In this document: positions 14,681-22,335 of the stretch, piece by piece
How the letters are laid out: each line of letters starts with the position of its first letter
Position numbering within the stretch: position 1 is the first letter of the stretch
Virus record (IMG/VR): IMGVR_UViG_3300032309_003027
Location: 1 to 31,433 of that record
Length of the DNA: 31,433 bases
Origin: a virus
Strand: one strand, 5' to 3'
The notes under the pieces: model-generated
Told to the model about the DNA's origin: nothing
The model's database searches: none
Seen by the model: only the letters and a program-made list of their open reading frames with translations
Made by a program: the position numbers and the translations under genes

Positions 14681-17548
14681 CAAGAACCAGCCACTTCCAT
14701 TACTTAAAAATTCATAACTAGCAAATCTTTGATCTATCATAAATCCTGTAAAGAATAAATCTATTTTTTCATTAGGTCTAGAAAATATCATAATATTACC
14801 TTTTCCTAAATTTTTAACAGTATATAATACTCCACTATTTTGAATAACTGGAGGTAAATATAAATTAGTAGTTTTCATTATTGGAGTATTGACCAAAGTA
14901 TATCTACCAGTTATAATTGCTGAAGTTAGAGTACCATCTAAGAAAGTTGTTGCTATTCCACCTATTCTTCCTATTTCATGAGGTTGATAATCAAAATTAC
15001 AATTTCCATTACAAAAATCTGGTTGTGCAATTGCACCATCTTTTACTGATGCATTTGATATATATCCATTATCATAACCACCTAAATGAGTTACTGTTGG
15101 ACTTCCTGGGGTATCCCATCCAAGGTCTAAACCAGTTGGTCCCCATAGTCCAACTTTATGAATATAATTTACTCCATCGGTTCCAATTATATTTTCTGTT
15201 GAATTTGAATATGGATTTGATGTATTATCACAACTACCTCCTAAATTAGAAGGAGCATAACACCACATGCTGCCATCTAAATTTCTAGTAAATGCTTCTT
15301 GAAATATTCTTCCTGGTAAAAATTGTCCATCTTCTCCAATTCCAGTAGAAAGAATTAAATCTCCATCTATTTTAAAGTTTCCACCAGATACTATTGCTCT
15401 GATGTCTCCAGGTTGATCAACTTGAGATGGATTATCTCCAATATTATTATATTCATTTTTGTCATAAAATTTAAAGTATCCACCTTGTGTTGCATCAAGC
15501 AAAACATTCCCACTTCTGACATGAATTAATTCTTGAGGATTTTCAAAAGGTGCCCCAAGTTGAGTTCCAACTCCAATATTTCCATTAGATAAAATTGTTA
15601 TTTTTCCAACATTACTAACACCAATTTGCATGGCGCCATTCATATCACTATTTTGTAATTTATATCCACCATTACCAAGTAAAGGTAAAGTTATACCATT
15701 TCCAATTATAGTTGAATTATTAGAATAATTTAAATTATTACGCCCAATTATTGTATTAGAAGATAATGCTGGTCCAACTAAATTTGTATAACCCAAAACA
15801 CAATTACCTGTTGAATCAGTATAAATATCATTTAATTTTCCTAAGATATAATTATCATCAGTATTTCCAGAAGATCTATTTAATAAACCAAAAATATAAT
15901 TGTTCGTTGAACCAGTATAAATTTGATTTGATTTTCCTAATGTATAATTATAATTTGATAAATTATAATTTCTATTTAATTCCCCTAGAATATAATCATT
16001 CGTGGAATAATTTTCTATAGAGTTAGATCTTCCAACAATATAACTATTATCTGTATCAGTATTTAAAAGATTTCTTTGTCCAAATATATAACCACTGGTT
16101 CCAGAATTATCATTATCATATCCAAAAATATATCCTCTTTCTCTATATGCATTATTTCCCTCTCCGACTACAAAGATTTTTTGATTATAAATATGATTTA
16201 ATCTTCCAATTATAGAAGCTTCATTACTATTTATATCTGCAGTATTATCTTTTCCAACAATTAAAACTTTCCAACCTTTATTTGTATTATCTGTTCCATA
16301 AATTTCAGAGTAATATCCATTTCCATCAATAGTATTTCCTCTTCCAAAAATATTAGAAAAATCTCCATAATTATTTACTTTTATATCTCTTCCTACAGAA
16401 AGTATATCTACTCCAGTATAATAAGAATCTCTTCCACCTAACCAGTTTCCAGTTCCAGAAACAACTATACAATCTCCAAAAACTTGAGTATCTTTAATTA
16501 TTCCTTGATTTCTTTTTCCAGCGATATAATTTCCAGAACCATTATATATTATATTAGAATCACCCAAAAGATAACTTTCAACAACTGGTTTTTGAATTCT
16601 ATTAAAATCTCCAAGAATAAAATTGACATCGCCATAACCAGTATTGCTATGTCCATAAATTTGATTTGTTAATCCTGCATTAAAATTTAGTCTTCCATAA
16701 ACGTCAACTTCAATTCCGCTTACATCATTTTCTAATCCATATACAGAAATTTTTTCAAGTGCTCCACTTTTTATTTTAATTAAATTATTTCTACCATAAA
16801 CTAATGTATTTTTTCCGCTGATCTTATTAAGATCTCCATAAACTAAAGAATTTGCTCCTGCTTCTGTTTGATTTCCTATATAATTATTTTGACCAACAAT
16901 AAAAGATCCGCTAGAAAAAAATTCACCAGTATTATAATTACCAAATATTTTTACTTGTCTAGTATTATTTAATCTATTATCATGACCATTCACTTGTAAA
17001 TCTATTCCCGTAATATAATTATTTTTACCAACTATATCAGAATTACTTCCTGAAACGTAATTTCCAGATCCAATTACTTTTAGATTGATTCCAGTTGTAG
17101 AGTTTTTATGTCCAAAAACTGCATTAAAACTTCCAGTTGTAAGATTGAATTGACCAACTGATAGATTGTATACTCCAACTGTATTATTTGTATGACCTAA
17201 TTCTGTATGCCCACCATTTAATCCAGATATTATTCCAGAACCATTTAATATGAAATTTCCATCATAAAGCCTAAGAACGCAAGATCCGACATGAGGAATA
17301 CGAGCGTCGGTCCCTTTTCCACTAATCATTAAGTTTCCGCTAATAAATCTATATCTACCATAACGATTATTCAAATCATCAATAATATATGGATCTAAAT
17401 TATGAGTAACAAAATATGAGTCACTTTGAAATCTATTTAAATTATCTAGAGTAACTTTGTATGTTACTCCATTTTGAACAACAGGAATTAGATCTCCAGT
17501 TTTTTGGTATGTATTTTCGAATAACTGAGATATTTTTTTATTTGCCAT
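14675..17548 (-). CDS. YadA-like GxxN-repeat fibre protein
   Basis: A 957-residue virion adhesin-like protein. The N-terminus MANKKISQLFENTYQKTGDL is the usual start of phage fibre proteins that dock on the particle ('ISxL ... GDLIPVV'). Residues about 110-635 are dense 13-16-residue repeats of the form (V/I)xGxxNxxxG (VFGHKNSTTG, VIGSGNYVSG, IVGKNNYITG), the left-handed parallel beta-roll of YadA/BadA head domains. A GNIGVGTQLG junction follows, then a Cys-containing domain (MWCYAPSNLGGSCD). The C-terminus is VLYTVKNLGKGNIMIFSRPN with a final ASYEFLSNGSGWFLV, typical of phage fibre tips. It probably trimerises. The TAA stop is shared with the next gene's GTGTAAT element. Confidence 0.8.
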   Translation of the reverse strand: MANKKISQLFENTYQKTGDLIPVVQNGVTYKVTLDNLNRFQSDSYFVTHNLDPYIIDDLNNRYGRYRFISGNLMISGKGTDARIPHVGSCVLRLYDGNFILNGSGIISGLNGGHTELGHTNNTVGVYNLSVGQFNLTTGSFNAVFGHKNSTTGINLKVIGSGNYVSGSNSDIVGKNNYITGIDLQVNGHDNRLNNTRQVKIFGNYNTGEFFSSGSFIVGQNNYIGNQTEAGANSLVYGDLNKISGKNTLVYGRNNLIKIKSGALEKISVYGLENDVSGIEVDVYGRLNFNAGLTNQIYGHSNTGYGDVNFILGDFNRIQKPVVESYLLGDSNIIYNGSGNYIAGKRNQGIIKDTQVFGDCIVVSGTGNWLGGRDSYYTGVDILSVGRDIKVNNYGDFSNIFGRGNTIDGNGYYSEIYGTDNTNKGWKVLIVGKDNTADINSNEASIIGRLNHIYNQKIFVVGEGNNAYRERGYIFGYDNDNSGTSGYIFGQRNLLNTDTDNSYIVGRSNSIENYSTNDYILGELNRNYNLSNYNYTLGKSNQIYTGSTNNYIFGLLNRSSGNTDDNYILGKLNDIYTDSTGNCVLGYTNLVGPALSSNTIIGRNNLNYSNNSTIIGNGITLPLLGNGGYKLQNSDMNGAMQIGVSNVGKITILSNGNIGVGTQLGAPFENPQELIHVRSGNVLLDATQGGYFKFYDKNEYNNIGDNPSQVDQPGDIRAIVSGGNFKIDGDLILSTGIGEDGQFLPGRIFQEAFTRNLDGSMWCYAPSNLGGSCDNTSNPYSNSTENIIGTDGVNYIHKVGLWGPTGLDLGWDTPGSPTVTHLGGYDNGYISNASVKDGAIAQPDFCNGNCNFDYQPHEIGRIGGIATTFLDGTLTSAIITGRYTLVNTPIMKTTNLYLPPVIQNSGVLYTVKNLGKGNIMIFSRPNEKIDLFFTGFMIDQRFASYEFLSNGSGWFLV

Positions 17549-17557
17549 TTACAAATT

Positions 17558-17582
17558 CCTTTTACCTATTATAAATTTACAC
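17558..17582 (-). promoter_or_regulatory. 25-nt leader element: GTGTAAA ... AGGTAAAAGG
   Basis: On the minus strand GTGTAAATTTATA begins at 17582, 1 nt beyond the stop codon of the RCC1 gene, and AGGTAAAAGG ends at 17558, 9 nt before the ATG at 17548. This is the same architecture as at 14656-14680 and 21689-21713. Confidence 0.55.
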
Positions 17583-20500
17583 TTAATATAATACCGAAAG
17601 ATTACTAACCAATAAATCTTCATCCTCTTGATATAAATAAGATCCATCAGCGTAAATTTTTTGAACATCTATATTTAAAGATTGAGGCGTTTCATTTGTT
17701 ATATAAGCTATTTCTAAATCATTAGTTTCCCAAACTTTAACTCTATTGTTATACAAACCACCAGAAACAAAAACCATACTATCTTGATAATTTGTATTAA
17801 TTAATTTTATATTATTAAATTGACCAGCTTCTGTATCATTCCAATTTCCATTTAATCTTCCATTTACATCTTGAAAACCAGCAGTTTTAGAAATTTGATT
17901 ATTATGATTTAAACCCCAACCAGTTATAGTTTCATCATTAAAAATTACCATTGTATGAAACCATCCTGCGTGAATCGATTTAACATTATTTAATTTTCCA
18001 ACTGGAGTATTATCCCAATTTCCAGCAAATACTCCACTTAAATTATTTCCATTTATAATTCCAGCCACTTGACCATCATCGTTCCAACCCCAACCTGTAA
18101 CTTTTCCATTATTTAAAAGAGCAAATGAGTGAAGGTGACCTGCGCTTACCATTTTTACCCCAGTCAAGCCATTACCATTTGATGATTGAAAATATTCATC
18201 ATCTCCCCATCCAGTAACTGTTCCACCGCTAATATTTATAATTCCTAAAGAATGATATCCTCCAGCACTTATTTTAGTAATATTAGATAAAAATTTTCCA
18301 CCAGTAGCTTGATTGTAAGTATTATCTCCCCAACCTGTTATTGTACCATTACTTAAAAGAGCAAGAGAATGATATGCTCCAGCACTTATTCCAGTAATAT
18401 TAATAAGTTTTCCAACTTCAGTACTACTCCAATTTCCAGTAAATAAATCATTTATATCGTTACCAATAATTGATGAAGTTACTTGACCTTCATCGTTAGT
18501 ACCCCAACCAGTTACAGTTGTATTAGAAAGTAAAGCTAATGTATGAGCATAATTTGTTTCAATTTTTACTACATTATTTAATTTTCCAGGTTTTGTATTT
18601 TCCCATGTACCAGTAAAAAATCCATCAAAATTATTTTCATTTATACTATTAGTTAATTGTCCATAAGAATTATATCCATAACCAGTTATATTTCCATCAT
18701 TAAAATTTATATAAAAATAATTTAATCCTAAACTCAAACCAGAAATTGATTTATAAACGAAATAGTCTCCTATAAATTGATTCCAAATATCTACAAGATC
18801 TGGAGTGTCTACATTTGTTATATTTGATTTTGCAACAATATTATTATAATTATTTTTTAGTTTCCAAGTATTTGTATAGGAATCAAAATATATATATTTA
18901 TTATCTAAAGGAAACTTTTCTACGCTTATGTAATAATTTTTGTCATTAAAAGTCGTATTACTAGAATATATTCTACTTAAATCAGAAGAAGGGTCTACAT
19001 TCAAAAACACACTTTTATCATCAGATTCAATTAATATAAAATCTTCAATTTTTTCTATACCAAGAATTCCAGACATTTGTAAACTTCTATCATAATTTTG
19101 TTTGTCTGTAAGAGTTGAAAAATTAAACGTAGCAGTTTTTTTACTTCCTATAGTAGAAGAATAAGAAACATTATCAAATTTACAATTAAAAAATTCATAG
19201 TTAAAAGCATTTTTAAATCTTTTTTCAAAAAGACTAGATTGATTTTGTCCACTCCAAATAAAATTAGGATCATAATTACAATAATTTTCACAATTTATTT
19301 TTATATTATATTTTTTATTGCAATCATTGCCTACAAACGATAACAAATTTAAATCATTATTGTTCTCTACAATTAAATCAAGTTTAAGATTTATTGTAAA
19401 TGGAGTATTAACTTGTCTATCCATTGGAAGTTTATAACCAATTGCTTCCATTTTTTCTCTTTCAAAATTAATTGTAAATTCATAAGCTGTAAAAGAAGAT
19501 CCATTTAAATTTAAAAGATTAGCAGTATCTGATTCATTAATTTCTATTTTTATATCTGATGGCAGTAAAGCTGATATTGGATTTCTTGAATCAATTTCTG
19601 AGGGAATATTAAATTTAATTTCATCATTTGGAATATTAGTTTTTGGATTTACATAAGGAGTATTAACTCCGCTTCCACTTAATTGGAAAGACATATTTTC
19701 ACCAATATATGTAACTCCCGCTCTTATAAAATCTCCTACTTGTCCTTTTTGAGTATAAGAAGATATATAGCAATTTCCAAAACTTATTGTTTTAGTATTT
19801 TTAGATCTTTTATTTGCACTTCTTGATATAAAAGTTTGATCATCTGGATCAAAAAATGTTTCATTTAAATTTTCATTTTGATCTTCTTCATTTTCTGAAA
19901 CGGCAATAAAAATATTTCTTTGATCTTTTGTATTAAGAGGCCAATAAGGATCATTAGTTACGCAATCGTATTCAGTTACATTAGGAATTTCTTGTCCAAA
20001 ATTTTCTCCAAAAATATTTAGACTTGAATTAAAGTAGGTTAAAGATGTTCCGTAACTTGTAGCAATTTTATTTACATTTTCAAATTTACCTACTATTGTA
20101 GAATTCCAATCTCCAGTAAATATTCCGTTTACATCATTATAAGAAATATTTTGATTTAATTGTCCAACGTTATTAAATCCCCAACCAGTAATTTTATTAT
20201 TTTCTAAAAGTGCAAGAGTATGAAACCATCCTGCATGAATTGATTTTACTCCAGTAAGTTTTCCAACTGGAGTAGTGCTCCAATTTCCAGTAAAAATACC
20301 ACTATTATTATTTAAATTTTTTACTCCAGCAATTTGACCATCATCATTCCATCCCCATCCAGTAACTGTTCCATTATTAAAAAGTGCAAATGAATGCAAA
20401 TGACCAGCACTGACCATTTTTATTCCAGTTAAATTATTTCCTTTTGATGACTGAAGATATTCATTATCTCCCCATCCAGTAACTGTTCCATTATTTATAT

Positions 20501-21683
20501 CTCTTATTACTAAAGAGTGATACCCTCCTGCAGAAATTCCAATAATTCCAGTTAAATTATTTCCACCAAGAGCTTGTCCAGAGGAATTATCTCCCCATCC
20601 AGTAATTGTTTTATCATTCAATAAAACTAACGAATGATATGCTCCAGCACTAATTGCACTTGCTCCAGTTATATTACTTATTGGAGTATTATTAAAATTT
20701 CCAGTAAATAAAAAATTTTCATCATTATAAATAGTAGTTCCAACCGCTTGTCCTTCATCATTACTTCCCCAGCCAATTACAGTATCATCAGAAAGTATAG
20801 CTAAATTATGCAAATAATTAGAACTTATTTTTTTAATTCCATTTAATTGTCCAATTGAAGTAGCAGAAAAAAATCCAGTAAATTGTCCATTACTATCATT
20901 TTCATTTAGAGTATTAGTTATTTGTCCTTCGCTATTGTCACCAAAACCGATTAATCTACCATCACTTTTTAAAATAAATGCATGATAAAATCCAGCTGTA
21001 ATATCAATTAAATTATATAAATATGCATTTTTTCCTAAATAATATGGAACAATATTAGAAATAACATTTTTATTTGGACTTATATGTTTCCTGTATTCAA
21101 AACATTTAGAATCTATTGGTAAACCTTCTCCTCGTATTGTATCTGGAATAACTTCAGGTTTAATATAATCTCTATTCAAAAATCCACTAAAAAGAAATAA
21201 AGGTTCACTATTATCTGTTCTATAAAAATATTTATCTCCAGTATATGGATAATCTAATCTCGGATAGTTAACATTAAATCCCATGCGAGCTTCATTTCTT
21301 AAAGAAGATAAAATATAAGAAAAAGATATATCGACTTCTGGATTATTTATGCTGACACTATCTACGTAAGATTTTCCAGAATTTAATTGATTTATAATCG
21401 TTCTGTTTGATCTTATTTGATAAGAAATATCTTGTATTCTATCTAATCTTTTTAATAAATTATGGTTTCTTGGAAAAGTATTTTGATTTTTATCTTTAAG
21501 TATAACATTACTTATTACTGCTGGATTTGGGCTAATATGCTTAAAGTCTTCATAAGTTACATAAGGAAAGTCTTCATGATTATTATTTAGACCACCAGAA
21601 TAATTGATAAAATGATAACCGCTAGCTGGACAAGGACCAATAAAAATATCTTGAACATTATAATTTATCCTATTTCTAGACAT
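17583..21683 (-). CDS. Giant double RCC1 beta-propeller virion protein
   Basis: A 1366-residue protein with two RCC1-type beta-propellers. Block 1 spans about residues 225-560 and block 2 about 980-1330. Each shows seven blade motifs of the type ISAGAYHSLALLSNGTITGW followed by GDN..GQ. Both have the same blade spacing (about 58, 58, 39, 41, 58, 58 residues), and the longer blades carry the same FTGNW...GKL insertion, so an entire propeller was duplicated. Between them (about 570-970) is a non-repetitive region with SFGNCYISSYTQKGQVGDFI, resembling a phage tail or adaptor domain, and the N-terminal 220 residues form a separate domain. No signal peptide. RCC1 propellers bind proteins; here they probably form a particle-associated adhesin or spike. 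The 25-nt leader precedes the start. Confidence 0.8.
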   Translation of the reverse strand: MSRNRINYNVQDIFIGPCPASGYHFINYSGGLNNNHEDFPYVTYEDFKHISPNPAVISNVILKDKNQNTFPRNHNLLKRLDRIQDISYQIRSNRTIINQLNSGKSYVDSVSINNPEVDISFSYILSSLRNEARMGFNVNYPRLDYPYTGDKYFYRTDNSEPLFLFSGFLNRDYIKPEVIPDTIRGEGLPIDSKCFEYRKHISPNKNVISNIVPYYLGKNAYLYNLIDITAGFYHAFILKSDGRLIGFGDNSEGQITNTLNENDSNGQFTGFFSATSIGQLNGIKKISSNYLHNLAILSDDTVIGWGSNDEGQAVGTTIYNDENFLFTGNFNNTPISNITGASAISAGAYHSLVLLNDKTITGWGDNSSGQALGGNNLTGIIGISAGGYHSLVIRDINNGTVTGWGDNEYLQSSKGNNLTGIKMVSAGHLHSFALFNNGTVTGWGWNDDGQIAGVKNLNNNSGIFTGNWSTTPVGKLTGVKSIHAGWFHTLALLENNKITGWGFNNVGQLNQNISYNDVNGIFTGDWNSTIVGKFENVNKIATSYGTSLTYFNSSLNIFGENFGQEIPNVTEYDCVTNDPYWPLNTKDQRNIFIAVSENEEDQNENLNETFFDPDDQTFISRSANKRSKNTKTISFGNCYISSYTQKGQVGDFIRAGVTYIGENMSFQLSGSGVNTPYVNPKTNIPNDEIKFNIPSEIDSRNPISALLPSDIKIEINESDTANLLNLNGSSFTAYEFTINFEREKMEAIGYKLPMDRQVNTPFTINLKLDLIVENNNDLNLLSFVGNDCNKKYNIKINCENYCNYDPNFIWSGQNQSSLFEKRFKNAFNYEFFNCKFDNVSYSSTIGSKKTATFNFSTLTDKQNYDRSLQMSGILGIEKIEDFILIESDDKSVFLNVDPSSDLSRIYSSNTTFNDKNYYISVEKFPLDNKYIYFDSYTNTWKLKNNYNNIVAKSNITNVDTPDLVDIWNQFIGDYFVYKSISGLSLGLNYFYINFNDGNITGYGYNSYGQLTNSINENNFDGFFTGTWENTKPGKLNNVVKIETNYAHTLALLSNTTVTGWGTNDEGQVTSSIIGNDINDLFTGNWSSTEVGKLINITGISAGAYHSLALLSNGTITGWGDNTYNQATGGKFLSNITKISAGGYHSLGIINISGGTVTGWGDDEYFQSSNGNGLTGVKMVSAGHLHSFALLNNGKVTGWGWNDDGQVAGIINGNNLSGVFAGNWDNTPVGKLNNVKSIHAGWFHTMVIFNDETITGWGLNHNNQISKTAGFQDVNGRLNGNWNDTEAGQFNNIKLINTNYQDSMVFVSGGLYNNRVKVWETNDLEIAYITNETPQSLNIDVQKIYADGSYLYQEDEDLLVSNLSVLY

Positions 21684-21688
21684 ATTGA

Positions 21689-21713
21689 CCTTTTACCTCT
21701 ATAAAATTTACAC
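21689..21713 (-). promoter_or_regulatory. 25-nt leader element: GTGTAAA ... AGGTAAAAGG
   Basis: On the minus strand GTGTAAATTTTATA starts at 21713 and AGGTAAAAGG ends at 21689, 5 nt before the ATG of the RCC1 gene at 21683. With the plus-strand GTGTATTTATA at 21730 it forms a divergent promoter region between the fibre island and the head module. Confidence 0.55.
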
Positions 21714-21729
21714 GATAATTAAAATTTAA

Positions 21730-21740
21730 GTGTATTTATA
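21730..21740 (+). promoter_or_regulatory. GTGTATTTATA promoter candidate for head module
   Basis: GTGTATTTATA lies 17 nt upstream of the ATG at 21747, a one-base variant of GTGTAAT with a following TATA. It is followed by TTTAGG directly against the start codon. It would drive the head gene cluster, which has no other obvious promoter up to the terminator at 25609. Confidence 0.4.
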
Positions 21741-21746
21741 TTTAGG

Positions 21747-22331
21747 ATGAATTATAATTCTGAAAACTACGGCTTTGAACAAATTCAAGCCGCTCGTAAA
21801 GGTCCAAAATCAGCAGCTCAAACTCCAGCAAAACCAGGTGAAAAAAGAAAAGGTTCTTCACGTAATAAGCCAGGAAGCGCAGGAACAAAAAGTGATAAAG
21901 CAATTGAATTTTCTAAAAAAGTAATTGAAGCACTTAAAAATAAAGTTAAAGACCATAATTCTAAAAATAAAAAGAAAGTAACTTTAAATCAACTTAAAAA
22001 AGTATATCGTCGTGGAGCAGGCGCTTTTTCTTCTTCTCATCGTCCAGGAAAAACTCGCGGTCAATGGGCGATGGCAAGAGTAAATATGTTTCTTAGAATG
22101 GTTAGCGGTAAACAAGTAAAAGATGCTTACCGTAAAGCGGATAGCGATATTGCAAAAGCAAAATATGAATTTATTGCTGAAGCAAGCCTTAATCCTACTG
22201 ATGAAGATTTTGAAATAGCAGACAAAGATATCGAACAATATGATTTAAATAATTTTGATTTTGTTAGTGTAGAAGAATTATATCTCGATGATGAAGAAGA
22301 TCGTGTAATATATGGTTTAGACAATTTATAA
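21747..22331 (+). CDS. Conserved head-region protein, function unknown
   Basis: A 194-residue protein. The first 50 residues are low-complexity and basic (KGPKSAAQTPAKPGEKRKGS). A helical domain then carries the recognisable block LNQLKKVYRRGAGAFSSSHR followed by PGKTRGQWAMARVNMFLRMV, residues about 75-115. That block recurs, in my memory, in other environmental phages and phage-derived proteins, but I cannot name a function. The C-terminal about 45 residues are very acidic (DEEDRVIYGLDNL). It lies 4 nt before the prohead protease/scaffold gene, so a role in prohead assembly, as a core or internal virion protein, is the most likely inference. Confidence 0.65.
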   Translation: MNYNSENYGFEQIQAARKGPKSAAQTPAKPGEKRKGSSRNKPGSAGTKSDKAIEFSKKVIEALKNKVKDHNSKNKKKVTLNQLKKVYRRGAGAFSSSHRPGKTRGQWAMARVNMFLRMVSGKQVKDAYRKADSDIAKAKYEFIAEASLNPTDEDFEIADKDIEQYDLNNFDFVSVEELYLDDEEDRVIYGLDNL

Positions 22332-22335
22332 AATT

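Noticed and set aside
14264-16672. Plus-strand frames opposite the minus-strand fibre genes
   Set aside because: Their Tyr/Leu/Asn- or Ser-rich low-complexity composition arises from antisense of GxxN and GIGT repeats; no start signals.
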